Made by a program: the position numbers and the translations under genes
The notes under the pieces: generated by a model
Told to the model about the DNA's origin: nothing
The model's input: only the letters and a program-made list of their open reading frames with translations
The model's database searches: none
Assembly: GCA_934247875.1 (NCBI GenBank)
Contig: CAKQJZ010000005.1
Coordinates: 1-46,581, forward strand
Reading direction: 5' to 3'
Source: an uncultured Spirochaetales bacterium
GTDB lineage: Bacteria; Spirochaetota; Spirochaetia; Sphaerochaetales; Sphaerochaetaceae
DNA: 46,581 nucleotides
Part shown: positions 15,869 through 25,305 of the stretch, piece by piece
Position numbering within the stretch: the first letter of the stretch is position 1
Layout of the letters: every line of letters begins with the position of its first letter

Positions 15869-16830
15869 AGCGCCTCCAAAAGACAGCGAGAGAAGTGCGT
15901 CTCATTTATCTTTCTATATTCATTGAAGCATTTGCACTCTTCTCTTTTGTATTTGCACCTAGAGTAGAATACACACCCTTCTCTATTTCTATCTTCACCT
16001 TTCAAGTATCCTTTGATCTCTTCAAGCGGCTTTGATTTATCAAGAGTGAGCGTTGGAGTTATAGCTATCAAAGCTTTAGTGTATGGGTGATGAGGAGATG
16101 AGAAGATCTCTTTCTTCTCTCCCTCTTCAACTATACGACCTGAGTAGAATACTACGACTCTATCTGCAAGCTTCTCAGCAAGCTTCAAGTCGTGGCTTAC
16201 TATGATCAAAGACTCTTTATGCTCTTTTATAAGTGACATATATAGCTCAGCGACTTGTCGCTGAACTATCCTATCAATCGCACTTGTAGGTTCATCAGAG
16301 ATCAGAAGCGAGGGACTCATCATCAGCGCAGTTGCAATATTGACGCGCTGTCTCATGCCCCCTGAGAGTTCTGATGGATATGCATCGAGTACTCTATCTG
16401 CGTCTTCTATTCCAACTCTTATAAGGAGCTCTTTAGCTCTTTGAAGAGCTGCTTTTTTGCTCTTTCTTCCATTGAAGCTTAAGTATCCATCAATCATCTG
16501 CTCTTTGATTTTCAAAAGCGGATGAAGATAGTTCACTGTATTCTGAGGCACAAAGCCAACAGAGGAGCCGAGCAGAGCTCGCTTCTCTTTGTCTTTCAGA
16601 TCATAGAGACTCTCACCTTTAAGTGTCACAGAGCCACTTACAAGCTCTGTGTCTTCTGGCAAAAGAGAGAGAATAGCTTTTAAGCTCATTGTCTTTCCAG
16701 AGCCTGACTCTCCGATGAATGCTATAGTCTCACCCTCTTTGACAGAGAGGTTCAGGCCAGAGAGAAGCAGGCCTTTATCATCTTTGACTGTGAGATTGCT
16801 GACAGATAATAGATTATTACTCATGGTCAC
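15865..16830 (-). CDS. ABC peptide transporter ATP-binding protein, OppD/DppD type
   Basis: Second ATPase subunit, 321 residues. Walker A is GESGSGKTMS, the signature is ELSGGMRQRVNIATAL, Walker B is LLISDEPTSAIDR, and the switch region is IVSHD. The C-terminal oligopeptide/dipeptide extension includes several Cys residues (GCVFYSRCKYKREECKC and a later HFSRC), the pattern reported to hold an iron-sulfur cluster in DppD-type proteins. Overlaps of 14 nt and 4 nt link it to the permease and ATPase genes. Confidence 0.9.
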   Translation of the reverse strand: MTMSNNLLSVSNLTVKDDKGLLLSGLNLSVKEGETIAFIGESGSGKTMSLKAILSLLPEDTELVSGSVTLKGESLYDLKDKEKRALLGSSVGFVPQNTVNYLHPLLKIKEQMIDGYLSFNGRKSKKAALQRAKELLIRVGIEDADRVLDAYPSELSGGMRQRVNIATALMMSPSLLISDEPTSAIDRIVQRQVAELYMSLIKEHKESLIIVSHDLKLAEKLADRVVVFYSGRIVEEGEKKEIFSSPHHPYTKALIAITPTLTLDKSKPLEEIKGYLKGEDRNREGCVFYSRCKYKREECKCFNEYRKINETHFSRCLLEAL

Positions 16831-17632
16831 CTCTCAGCCTAAGAATCTCGCTGATTCCGTCTCCAAGGAGTGAAAAGCCAAGTACTGCTATTACTAGCAC
16901 AACTCCAGGCCAGAGTGCCTGATAAGGCTCAATAAGCACATAGCCTTTAGCTTCTGAGAGCATCAAGCCAAGGCTTGCGCCTGGTGGCTGTATGCCAAGG
17001 CCTAAGAAAGAGAGAGACGACTCTGTAAGGATAGCGAGGCCTATTGAAGATGATAGCTGCGTAATCAAGCGCGAAAGGATATCTGGAAGCATATAAAACA
17101 CTACTAGCCTTGCGCCACGTGCACCATAGCTTTCAGCTGCTTTTATATATAGCTTCTTCTTGTTCTCAAGTATCATTGAGTACGCTAAGCGTGCAAAAAT
17201 CGGAACCATGAAGAATGATATAGCTATAGCAGCATTGAGAACTCCTTTTCCAAGCACTGCTGACAGCATCAGCGCAGATAACAGCCCTGGAAATGCCATC
17301 AAAGCATCAACGAATCTCATGATTATCATCTCAAATATATGAGGGAGAAGAGCTGCTGCAGAGCCAAGTGCTACTCCAATTACTGCTCCTATGCACACAG
17401 ATGAAGTAGAAACAGTCAGCGCACTTCTAGTGGAGACCAATATGCGTGAGAAGATATCACGTCCAAATTGGTCTGTGCCTAATATATGGCTAGAGGAAGG
17501 AGAACTGAAGCGCAAGCTTAAGTTCATCTCATCTACCTGATATGGCAAATAAACATAAGACAATAGAGATAATAAGATAATCAATAGAACCAGAGAGATG
17601 CCAAAATAAAGTGAGTAGTTGCGCTTCTTCAT
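16817..17632 (-). CDS. ABC peptide transporter permease, DppC/OppC family
   Basis: Inner-membrane permease, 271 residues. It has an N-terminal helix, then the family marker LGTDQFGRDIFSR, the EAA-like loop around IKAAESYGARGARLVVFYMLPD, and SSLSFLGLGIQPPGASLG near the end. It is the third gene of the binding protein-B-C-D-F operon. The start overlaps the preceding permease stop as a 4-nt ATGA-type junction. Confidence 0.9.
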   Translation of the reverse strand: MKKRNYSLYFGISLVLLIILLSLLSYVYLPYQVDEMNLSLRFSSPSSSHILGTDQFGRDIFSRILVSTRSALTVSTSSVCIGAVIGVALGSAAALLPHIFEMIIMRFVDALMAFPGLLSALMLSAVLGKGVLNAAIAISFFMVPIFARLAYSMILENKKKLYIKAAESYGARGARLVVFYMLPDILSRLITQLSSSIGLAILTESSLSFLGLGIQPPGASLGLMLSEAKGYVLIEPYQALWPGVVLVIAVLGFSLLGDGISEILRLRGDHE

Positions 17633-18588
17633 CTTGATACCTCCAATCCTTTTCTGATTAAAGGATCTGCAATTGCGACTGCGATATCTGTCAAGAAGTT
17701 CATGACAACTACCATAGTAGTTATAAATAACACTACGCCTTGCAACAGCGCTACATCACGCTGCTCAACTGCGACAAGCAGCAGTCTCCCCATTCCTGGA
17801 AGCGAGAAAATAGTCTCGACAACTATAGTACCGCCAAATAGCTTTGCAGCTTGGTTTCCTATGATTGTTATAGGTGCAATAACAGCACTGCGTCCTGCGT
17901 ATGAAATCAAGGCACGTGTTTTGCTAATTCCTTTGATTTTAGGTGCAAGCATATAATCTTCTTCAAGAGTCTTTGAAATAGATGCCCTGAACATTCTTGT
18001 CATCAAGCCAAGCTCTCCTAGAGCAAGGATAATTGAAGGAAGCGTGATGCTATGGATGAATGAAGAGAATCCATACGCTGGATCTGTGTATCCATTTACA
18101 GGGAACCAGCCAAGCTTTCCACATAAGAATATCAAAGCAATCAGTGCGATCCAGAATGAAGGAAGCGAAGAGATTATAAGAACTGCTATTCTTATTATTC
18201 CATCAGAAGCCTTACCTCTCTTTACAGCAGAGACAAGACCCAGAATAGATGAGATAACAACTGAAATGATAATTGAAAACAGTGCTACAGAGAATGTAAC
18301 AGGCATTCTCGATACTATAAGAGCGCCTACATCGCTTCCATATACACTCGATTTGCCCAAATTAAATGAAAAGACTTTGAAGAGCCACTCGATATAGCGA
18401 AGGTAGAGTGGCTCATTGAGGCCCATAGTATCACGGAGCGCTTCAAGTGATTCACTAGTTAAATCGAGACCTAGAGACAAGACAGCCTGGTCTCCAGGAA
18501 TAAACTCCAGAGAGATGAATGTAATCAAAGATACGAAAAAGAGCACAACGAGCGCACTCAGAAGTCTTTTTAATATGTATCTTGCCAT
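17629..18588 (-). CDS. ABC peptide transporter permease, DppB/OppB family
   Basis: Inner-membrane permease, 319 residues, beginning MARYILKRLLSALVVLF as is usual for DppB. It has the periplasmic loop with FSFNLGKSSVYG, the FRASISKTLEEDYMLAPKIKG coupling loop (EAA-like), and the VVETIFSLPGMGRLLL segment. The ATG follows AGAGGAT closely. It sits 6 nt after the binding-protein gene and overlaps the next permease by 4 nt. Confidence 0.9.
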   Translation of the reverse strand: MARYILKRLLSALVVLFFVSLITFISLEFIPGDQAVLSLGLDLTSESLEALRDTMGLNEPLYLRYIEWLFKVFSFNLGKSSVYGSDVGALIVSRMPVTFSVALFSIIISVVISSILGLVSAVKRGKASDGIIRIAVLIISSLPSFWIALIALIFLCGKLGWFPVNGYTDPAYGFSSFIHSITLPSIILALGELGLMTRMFRASISKTLEEDYMLAPKIKGISKTRALISYAGRSAVIAPITIIGNQAAKLFGGTIVVETIFSLPGMGRLLLVAVEQRDVALLQGVVLFITTMVVVMNFLTDIAVAIADPLIRKGLEVSR

Positions 18589-18594
18589 ATCCTC

Positions 18595-20091
18595 TTATTT
18601 ACTTACGCGCTTAACTTCCTTCATATTGTAAATGTTGATTGGATAGTTCTTGAAGCCCTCAATTTCACTCTTTGTTACAAAAATCTGAATAGGGTCCTGG
18701 ATATATAGCGCTGGAACATCATGGGCAAGGATTCTCTGAATCTCTTTAGCATACTCAGTTCGCTGATCCATATCTGTGCATACTTTATAGCTTGCAAGCA
18801 GCTGATCTACTTCGCTATTTGCATAGTTGAAGTAGTTCTCTTTTCCGTCTGATTTATACTTTACTAAGAGTGCATATGGGTCGAGTCTGCCAGTGTGTCC
18901 AACAACAGTCAGATCGTAGTTTCTTTTCCCATATACTTCGCTCAGCCAATATGCCCACTCAACGATATTCACATCAATCTTGATGCCGACTTTCTCAAGT
19001 TCTGCTGCTATGATCAAACCTGCATTGACGTATTCCTGATAGTTCTTTGGAAGGTACATCTTAAGCTCTAGATTGTTGTAGTATCCAGATTCTTTTAAAA
19101 GCTCTATTGCTTTTTCTGGGTCATAGCTATATGTACCTGCAAGATCTACATACTCTTTGAGAACTACAGGGAAATGAGATCCGATTTCTACGCCATATCC
19201 ATTCCAGACACTCTCAATAAGCGCTTTCTTGTCAACTGCGTAGTTGATAGCTTCTCTTACTCTCTTATCTGAAAGCGCCTCATTCTTATTGTTCATAGCC
19301 ATAAGCTGAAGGCCATTAGTTGGAGCATCTATTAAGTTATAGCCTTTATTGAGTACAGCACTAGCTAAGTCGCCTGTGATGAGGATTATATCAACTTCAC
19401 CTCTCTCAAGTGCTGTAATCTCAGCTGTTAAGTCAGGCATAACAACAAAGCGAACACCGTCGTTCTTTACTTCACCTTGATAGTACTCATTTTTAGCAAG
19501 TACCAAAGACTCTTGTGCCATCCAAGAAGAGAGCTTATATGGACCAGTTCCAACTGGATTGTTCTTCAAGTTCTCTTCGCTTGCATCAACTATAGCTGCC
19601 CATGGATAAGCAAAGGATGCAAGAGACGCAACATCAAGCTCTTTGAATGAGAAAACTACAGTATCACTATCTGGTGCTGTGATACCAATGATGTTCTCAT
19701 AATCCTTCCCTCTTATGCTTTTGTCGCTCTTTAAGCGGTTAAAGGATGCTATTACAGCGTTTGCATCACATATCTTTCCATTTGAGAATTTAGCATTATC
19801 ACGGAGAGTGAATGTAATAGAAAGGCCATCGTCGCTTACTTTCCACTCTTTAGCAAGAGCAGGAATAAATGCGCCATTCTCATCAACAGATAGCATTGTC
19901 TCATATATATTGCTAGTAATCTGGAATGTGCTAGCACTTGCTGTAGCATGTGGATCTAAACCATCTGGATCTACTGCAATAGCCATGACTATGATGTCTG
20001 AAGAAGTCTTAGCACTCTCGCTCTTTTTTGAGCAAGAAGTAAGTGTTATGAACGAAAGAATCAAAAGTAGAGAAACAATCAGCTTTTTCAA
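18595..20091 (-). CDS. Solute-binding lipoprotein of peptide ABC transporter (family 5)
   Basis: Binding protein of the complete importer, 498 residues. The signal peptide ends in the lipobox LTSC. Family markers are the early AIAVDPDGLDPHATASAST segment, LSDDGLSITFTLRDNAKFSNG style block, and NPVGTGPYKLSSWMAQE. The start codon is TTG at 20091, preceded by GAGGA at suitable spacing; no better in-frame start is seen. It heads a five-gene transporter operon that ends with an MBL-fold hydrolase and formerly an M29 peptidase, which points to peptides as the substrate. Confidence 0.9.
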   Translation of the reverse strand: MKKLIVSLLLILSFITLTSCSKKSESAKTSSDIIVMAIAVDPDGLDPHATASASTFQITSNIYETMLSVDENGAFIPALAKEWKVSDDGLSITFTLRDNAKFSNGKICDANAVIASFNRLKSDKSIRGKDYENIIGITAPDSDTVVFSFKELDVASLASFAYPWAAIVDASEENLKNNPVGTGPYKLSSWMAQESLVLAKNEYYQGEVKNDGVRFVVMPDLTAEITALERGEVDIILITGDLASAVLNKGYNLIDAPTNGLQLMAMNNKNEALSDKRVREAINYAVDKKALIESVWNGYGVEIGSHFPVVLKEYVDLAGTYSYDPEKAIELLKESGYYNNLELKMYLPKNYQEYVNAGLIIAAELEKVGIKIDVNIVEWAYWLSEVYGKRNYDLTVVGHTGRLDPYALLVKYKSDGKENYFNYANSEVDQLLASYKVCTDMDQRTEYAKEIQRILAHDVPALYIQDPIQIFVTKSEIEGFKNYPINIYNMKEVKRVSK

Positions 20092-20165
20092 ATCGGTATC
20101 CTCGGCTCTCTATTTTTTCATAGATAGCTTTTTATTACTACAGAGGTGTGTGTTAATTATTTGAA

Positions 20166-20187
20166 AACCCCAGCTTTCGCTGAGGTT
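20166..20187 (-). terminator. Terminator after the glycosidase-like gene
   Basis: AACCTCAGC/GCTGGGGTT stem (one G-U pair) with a GAAA-type loop on the minus strand, 4 nt past the stop codon, followed by TTTTC. The T-run is short, so efficiency is uncertain. Confidence 0.6.
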
Positions 20188-20191
20188 AATT

Positions 20192-21619
20192 TCAAAGTTT
20201 ATCCATTAGCATTGAGCACTTGCCTGAAGGGATAGGCAGCGTCTTCTTCTTATCTTCATCCAGAATCTGGATTGTGAAGTAGTAGAGCTTCTCACTCTCA
20301 AGTCTGATTTCCCAGCCTCTTGTATTCTTATTGGAAAGAATAGTGATGTTGTTCTTCTTAAGAGAGAGCTCTTCAATGCCCATTGCTTCCAAGTTCTGCA
20401 TTGTCCAGTTAACTGTCTTTCTTGGCAGTGATATATCAAGTCCGATGATATTCTCAATTACAAGCGAGATCGTTACAAGACCAAGCATTGGAAGGTAGCA
20501 CTTCTTATTCTCTGGGCCCTGCTGAGGACATAGCGACGGACCTTCTGAGAGCGGCTTATAGATCTCCCAGACATCGCCTTGCTTATCAGCATCTGGATGC
20601 AGAGTGTCGAGGATGAAGTACATATGCCTGATTGCGCACTCACGAGCGAATATGAATGAGTTATAGTTCATAAGGCCCTTGATTACCATGAATGTGCAGA
20701 ATGGAACTACTCCGCCTTGGTATCCATTTCCATTCTCTGAGAAATATGGAGATGATACTGGCACTGTTGGGAATGGGTTCTCAGTTCCAAACTCTTTGTC
20801 GCTTTTAAGCTTATCAATCAAGAATGATGCATATTCATCATTAGGAATCTCTGCAAGCATAGTCCAGAATGCACCGATATGCTTATTCTTTATGATGTTC
20901 TCATTCTCATCGAGGTCATAGTAGAACTCACTCTCACTATCCCACATCATTGAGTTGATTCTGGTCTTAAGTGAGAAGTAGATTCTCTTATATCTGAAAG
21001 CAAGCTCTTTATCATTGAGAATATCGCCAATATATGACATATAGAGCGCATATATAGCTACTGCACTGTTGTAGTCTACTGTATAGACAGCGCCTTCACG
21101 AGGAAGGTTGCCAAGGTGTGTTGCTGCATAAGGGACTTTATAGAGGCCATTTGGCATCTGGAAGTTGCTCTGTAACCACTGATAATAAAGCTCAAGGTAA
21201 GGCACAACCTCTTTAAGTCTCTTCTTATTTCCAATCTTATGATAGAAAGCGAACTCTACATAAGGAAGAAGAGGAAGAGTAACTCCTTTTGGGTTATCTT
21301 CATCGAAGATTGGAGTCTTGCTCTTGATATCATATTTCTCAGCAATCATTCCTGTCTCTTTGTCTTGCATTGAATAGAAGAAGTCAACCATTGAGTTAGG
21401 TCCGTAACTCTGGTTGCTGTAAACAAGAAAGAGAGATGAAAGTGAGGTATCAAATAGATTGATTACGTCAGAGTCCTGATATGTATAGTAGCCTTCTGGA
21501 AAAAGCCCATCCTTGTCCCCCTGGTGCCAGACTTCATCTAGCCAAACCCAGGTTCTATCATACATATCTACAAAATCCTGGTCATAGAAATGGATGCGGG
21601 GAACTAAATCTTTTACCAC
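20192..21619 (-). CDS. Trehalase/GH63-like glycoside hydrolase
   Basis: A 475-residue protein without signal peptide that looks like an (alpha/alpha)6-barrel glycosidase of the GH37/GH63 (trehalase, mannosylglycerate hydrolase) type. Supporting segments are the N-terminal WVWLDEVW and GLFPEGYYTY, NLFDTSLSSL (position of the usual WDs/fDT motif), repeated YxxW helices, NSMMWDSESEFYYD, and GYQGGVVPFCTFMVIKGL, which matches the YWRGPVW(xx) region of GH63. The catalytic pair cannot be assigned with certainty. It starts at GTG with GGAG 7 nt before it. A near-perfect promoter (TTGACA-N17-TAATAT) lies about 60 nt upstream and a terminator directly follows, so it is monocistronic. The substrate is not known. 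Confidence 0.55.
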   Translation of the reverse strand: MVKDLVPRIHFYDQDFVDMYDRTWVWLDEVWHQGDKDGLFPEGYYTYQDSDVINLFDTSLSSLFLVYSNQSYGPNSMVDFFYSMQDKETGMIAEKYDIKSKTPIFDEDNPKGVTLPLLPYVEFAFYHKIGNKKRLKEVVPYLELYYQWLQSNFQMPNGLYKVPYAATHLGNLPREGAVYTVDYNSAVAIYALYMSYIGDILNDKELAFRYKRIYFSLKTRINSMMWDSESEFYYDLDENENIIKNKHIGAFWTMLAEIPNDEYASFLIDKLKSDKEFGTENPFPTVPVSSPYFSENGNGYQGGVVPFCTFMVIKGLMNYNSFIFARECAIRHMYFILDTLHPDADKQGDVWEIYKPLSEGPSLCPQQGPENKKCYLPMLGLVTISLVIENIIGLDISLPRKTVNWTMQNLEAMGIEELSLKKNNITILSNKNTRGWEIRLESEKLYYFTIQILDEDKKKTLPIPSGKCSMLMDKL

Positions 21620-21676
21620 GTTTTACTCCGTTTTTAAGCTAAAAAGCACATTTTTTTGCCTAAAATAGCATTTTAC

Positions 21677-21705
21677 ATATTAACTTAGCTGAAACGAGTT
21701 GTCAA
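21677..21705 (-). promoter_or_regulatory. Promoter of the glycosidase-like gene
   Basis: On the minus strand TTGACA (21700-21705), 17-nt spacer, TAATAT (21677-21682). Transcription would begin near 21670, giving a leader of about 50 nt with a Shine-Dalgarno sequence. Confidence 0.7.
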
Positions 21706-21765
21706 ACGAAATTTTCTACTTGATTTATTTTTATATGAAAAGGAATTACATTGTAAAAATTATTT

Positions 21766-22689
21766 TTAATAATACAGCTGCAAGCCAGATGGAATCAAAT
21801 CAAGAGAAAATGATGTTCCTTCATACGAAACAACCTCTCCGTCGCTATGGACTGGAATAGTAGCTTCCTTCATTTTTATCTCAACATGCTTAGCATTTAT
21901 ATATGTGAACTTCTCTTTGTCTCTGACTTGTGCACCTTTTAAGAAGCTCAATATCAGCTGAAAGAGATGGAAGCCTAGATAGACATTGTTTGGGAACATC
22001 AAATCAAAAACACCATCGTCCATCTTTGCACTGGGCGCAATCTTAAAGCCGCCACCCATTCTGATGCCATTAGCTACAGATATCTGCTGCGTCTTGAGAT
22101 CAAATGTGCGCTCATCTGCCACTATATGCACATCGTATCCACGTGGAGGATTCTTAGCATAGAACAAAAATGCTACAGCATACGAGAGAAAGCCATTGAT
22201 GCGCTTATAGCTCATAGCTTTGAAATTAACAAGAGGCTCAAAGCCAAAGCCTGTGCCATTCAGGAAATATCTCTCTTTGCTTCCATTTCCCAAATCGACG
22301 CATAAGCCAACATCTGCATCTCTTGCATCTCCATTTATTATCAGATCTGCTGCTTTATATAAGTTCTTAGGAATCTTAGCCATCCAGGCAATATCGTTGC
22401 CACGACCAACTGGGATTATTCCCATCTTGATTCCACTTTTGCCAGATTTCATTATTCCATTCAGGACTTCGTTGACAGTTCCATCCCCGCCAACTGCGAC
22501 GATGCGCTTAAAGCCGTTAGCAATCCCTGCCTCAGCGAGCTTCTCAGCGTGCCCTGCGTTCATAGTGTACGCAATTGTGCATTTGACATTCTTCTCTTTG
22601 AAATATACTCCAAGCTTCTTGGCCTTCTGCTCGCCTTTTCCCTTGGATGACTTTGGATTGATTATCAGTAAGACGTCATCTCCATGCAT
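21766..22689 (-). CDS. Diacylglycerol kinase-family lipid kinase
   Basis: A 307-residue member of the DagK/YegS/sphingosine kinase family, which phosphorylates lipid alcohols at the cytoplasmic membrane face. The nucleotide-binding site is visible as GGDGTVNEVLNG from residue 67, with an N-terminal INPKSSKGKG strand-loop typical of the fold. Later come GRGNDIAW and ANGIRMGGGFKIAPSAKMDDG, both family hallmarks that include metal-binding acidic residues. A GGTGGAG ribosome binding site precedes the ATG at short spacing. Upstream on the minus strand, TTGTCT with a 17-nt spacer to AATAAT may be the promoter. It is divergent from a MATE transporter. Confidence 0.87.
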   Translation of the reverse strand: MHGDDVLLIINPKSSKGKGEQKAKKLGVYFKEKNVKCTIAYTMNAGHAEKLAEAGIANGFKRIVAVGGDGTVNEVLNGIMKSGKSGIKMGIIPVGRGNDIAWMAKIPKNLYKAADLIINGDARDADVGLCVDLGNGSKERYFLNGTGFGFEPLVNFKAMSYKRINGFLSYAVAFLFYAKNPPRGYDVHIVADERTFDLKTQQISVANGIRMGGGFKIAPSAKMDDGVFDLMFPNNVYLGFHLFQLILSFLKGAQVRDKEKFTYINAKHVEIKMKEATIPVHSDGEVVSYEGTSFSLDLIPSGLQLYY

Positions 22690-22784
22690 TGCGCTCCACC
22701 CTTTTGACTATTATTAGTTAAATTCTTCAATTAGACAATAAATAGGGTATTTTCCATGCACTATTTTTTTAATTTTTAAAACAC

Positions 22785-22790
22785 TATAAT
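22785..22790 (+). promoter_or_regulatory. -10 box of the MATE gene, near-leaderless
   Basis: A perfect TATAAT with 9 nt (CGACTCAGT) before the ATG at 22800 and no Shine-Dalgarno sequence. A -35 box is not clear; the upstream stretch is very T-rich. Confidence 0.45.
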
Positions 22791-22799
22791 CGACTCAGT

Positions 22800-24155
22800 A
22801 TGAAAGACGACACAAAAGAAATGATGAGAAAGCTGATGGTAATAGCACTGCCAATCATGCTTCAGAACTTAATATCTACATCGCTGACATTTGTAGATAC
22901 ATTGATGATTGGACAGCTTGGACAGAATGAGCTTGCAGCTGTCGGTATCACGACACAGGTTTATTTCTTGATTTCGCTATACTTCTTTGGCATTGCAAGC
23001 GGAACTTCTATCTTCCTCTCTCAGTACTATGGATCAGGAGAGTATGACAAGATGCGCCGCACAATGTCATTTGGCTTTACGCTATGCCTATCTGGCGCTC
23101 TTTTGATGGCTTTGTTCTCATTTTTCTATCCAGAGGCTATTCTTCATCTATTCACACATGATGAGGCTGTAATCAAAGAGGGCGTTGCATACCTCAAGAT
23201 AGTCGCACCATCATATCTCTTTGCAGCTGTTACTGCTGTGCTCTCTATTGGCTTCAGAGCTGAGAGCAAAGCAAATATCCCAATGCTTATCACTCTGCTC
23301 TCTCTTACTATGAATGCTATTGGCAACTATCTGCTTATCTTTGGCATAGGCCCATTCCCAAGGCTAGGCGTCAGCGGCGGTGCGCTCTCTACAACGATAG
23401 CAAGAGTTGTTGAGTCTTTGCTCGTCCTTTATATGACATATAGAAAGGGCGGCGAATGCTTTGCGTTCAGAAAAGGCAGCGACTTCAGATGGGATAAGCC
23501 ATTCTTAGCTACTTTCTGCAAAACAAGTCTTCCAGTCCTTTTCAATGAGATTTTCTGGTCTGTTGGAATGACACTATATAAGATTGCTTTCGCATTCCTC
23601 GGAACAGAAGCACTAGCTACTTTCAATATCGTTGATAGCATAGACAACTTCTTCTTCATTGCTATGCTTGGAATCGGAAATGGTGCAACTATACTGCTTG
23701 GCAACGTGCTTGGAGCTGGAGAGAAAGAGAAAGCAGAGCGCTGGGCAAAGCGCCTCATTACTCTATCTTTCTTCACAGGACTTGCTATGGGACTGCTTGA
23801 GTTTGCATTCTCACCATTCTTTGCATCCTGGTTCTCAGTAAGCGACAGCGTCAGAGCAATCTCAATAAGATCTCTTAAAGCAAAGGGCTTCTCACAGCCA
23901 TTCAGAGCGCTCTCAATGCTTATCGTAGTTGGCATCCTGCGATCTGGCGGCGACACTAAATACGCAGCTTTTTCAGAGATGGCTGGTGTATATTTAGTCG
24001 GAGTTCCTATTGCTTTCATTGGAGCTGCAGTCCTTGCGCTGCCTCTGGACGTCATCTACTTTGCACTAGCTCTTGAAGAGTTAGCTAAGATCCTCTTTGC
24101 TTCTCCTAGAATCAAATCAAAGAAATGGGCACATGTCCTCACAGATAAAGCTTAA
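22800..24155 (+). CDS. MATE family efflux transporter
   Basis: Multidrug and toxin extrusion transporter of the inner membrane, 451 residues with about twelve hydrophobic helices in two halves. Family features include MVIALPIMLQNLISTSLTFVDTLMIGQLG at the start (helix 1 with the conserved D in VDTLMIG), SIFLSQYYGSG, and the second-half counterpart NIVDSIDNFFF with ATILLGNVLGAGE. These proteins use a sodium or proton gradient to export organic cations. The ATG has no ribosome binding site and lies 9 nt after a TATAAT box. The drug or metabolite exported is unknown. Confidence 0.9.
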   Translation: MKDDTKEMMRKLMVIALPIMLQNLISTSLTFVDTLMIGQLGQNELAAVGITTQVYFLISLYFFGIASGTSIFLSQYYGSGEYDKMRRTMSFGFTLCLSGALLMALFSFFYPEAILHLFTHDEAVIKEGVAYLKIVAPSYLFAAVTAVLSIGFRAESKANIPMLITLLSLTMNAIGNYLLIFGIGPFPRLGVSGGALSTTIARVVESLLVLYMTYRKGGECFAFRKGSDFRWDKPFLATFCKTSLPVLFNEIFWSVGMTLYKIAFAFLGTEALATFNIVDSIDNFFFIAMLGIGNGATILLGNVLGAGEKEKAERWAKRLITLSFFTGLAMGLLEFAFSPFFASWFSVSDSVRAISIRSLKAKGFSQPFRALSMLIVVGILRSGGDTKYAAFSEMAGVYLVGVPIAFIGAAVLALPLDVIYFALALEELAKILFASPRIKSKKWAHVLTDKA

Positions 24156-24159
24156 TGGG

Positions 24160-24168
24160 TGGTATACT
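24160..24168 (+). promoter_or_regulatory. Extended -10 promoter of nagA, apparently leaderless
   Basis: TGG then TATACT (24163-24168), that is an extended -10 element, followed by 6 nt to the nagA ATG at 24175. No Shine-Dalgarno sequence is present. The -35 region is poor, which is tolerated at extended -10 promoters. Confidence 0.5.
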
Positions 24169-24174
24169 GTATAA

Positions 24175-25305
24175 ATGGCTTACTTAATTAAAAATTGCAA
24201 AACAGTTGTTGGTAATCAGATCGTTAGAAAAGACGTAGCTTTTGATGGTGCTTTTATTGAGAATCCTGTAGAAGGAAAAGACTATGAAGTCATTGATGGC
24301 TCTGCATCAATCTTGGTTCCTGGTTTTATCGATACTCATATTCATGGCTCTGGCGGATACGGAACAGAAGACTGCTCTAAAGAGTCTATTCTTAAAATGT
24401 CAGAGCTCCTTAAAGAAGCTGGAGTCACAACATTCTTCCCAACTCTTTACACAGATCTTCTTAGCAAGATGGAAAGAGGCGAAGATGCTATTGCTGAAGC
24501 GGCCAAAGAAGCTAAGGGTGCTAAGATTGGAGGCATTCACTCAGAAGGTCCTTTCATCTCTCCAGATAGAATCGGTGCACAGAATCCTCTTGGACGCCAA
24601 GATGCTGATGCAGATGTCTTTAGCGCCATACTAAAGCATAGCAGAGGAATGCTTAAAGCTATGACTATGGCTCCTGAGATTCCTAATGCTGAAGTTGTTA
24701 TCGAGAGTGCGTTGAAATCCGATGTTGTGCTTTTGCAGGGTCACACTAATGCGACTTATGAAGAGTCTATAAAAGGCAAAGAGCTTGGCGTCAAGCATGC
24801 AACTCATCTATTCAATGCTATGACAGGACTCCACCATAGAAAGCCTGGCGTAGTTGGCGCTGTTCTCTCTTCCCCAGATATGACAACTGAGATCATCGGT
24901 GATGGTCTACATGTTCACCCAGGTGCAGTAAAGCTTGTGCTGCTTGCTAAGGGGGATGACAATGTAATAGTCATTACAGACTCATTAAAGCCTACTATGC
25001 AAAAAGAAGGCCCGTTCTATGCGAATGATGTAGAAGTTGAGATCGTTAATGGTCTTTGGGTTACAAAAGGAAAACCAGAGCTGATCCAAGGCTCATCTCT
25101 TACTATGCATAAAGCATTCAAGAACCTCATATCATGGGGCTTCGGCCTAGTCGCTGCTGTTAAGCTTACAAGCACTAACGCTGCAAGAGTATATAAGCTC
25201 GATAGAGTTGGAAAAATTGAACCAGAGTACTATGCAGACTTAGTACTGATGGATGAGAATACTCTCGATATTAAAAAGGTATTCATCAATGGAGAAATAA
25301 AGTAA
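24175..25305 (+). CDS. nagA: N-acetylglucosamine-6-phosphate deacetylase
   Basis: Cytoplasmic amidohydrolase that converts N-acetylglucosamine-6-phosphate to glucosamine-6-phosphate and acetate. Length is 376 residues, as usual. The metal-site signature HIHGSGGYGTED follows LVPGFIDT; other family motifs are GIHSEGPFIS (metal Glu), GHTNATYEES (His), HLFNAMTG (His), and the catalytic Asp in VIVITDSLKPT. The start codon comes right after a TATACT box without a ribosome binding site. pepD starts directly after its stop codon, so the two are cotranscribed. nagB is not in this window. Confidence 0.92.
   Translation: MAYLIKNCKTVVGNQIVRKDVAFDGAFIENPVEGKDYEVIDGSASILVPGFIDTHIHGSGGYGTEDCSKESILKMSELLKEAGVTTFFPTLYTDLLSKMERGEDAIAEAAKEAKGAKIGGIHSEGPFISPDRIGAQNPLGRQDADADVFSAILKHSRGMLKAMTMAPEIPNAEVVIESALKSDVVLLQGHTNATYEESIKGKELGVKHATHLFNAMTGLHHRKPGVVGAVLSSPDMTTEIIGDGLHVHPGAVKLVLLAKGDDNVIVITDSLKPTMQKEGPFYANDVEVEIVNGLWVTKGKPELIQGSSLTMHKAFKNLISWGFGLVAAVKLTSTNAARVYKLDRVGKIEPEYYADLVLMDENTLDIKKVFINGEIK

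Noticed and set aside
23429..24055. 208-codon open frame on - inside the MATE gene
   Set aside because: It mirrors the codon bias of the MATE gene on the other strand; no start signal or recognisable domain.
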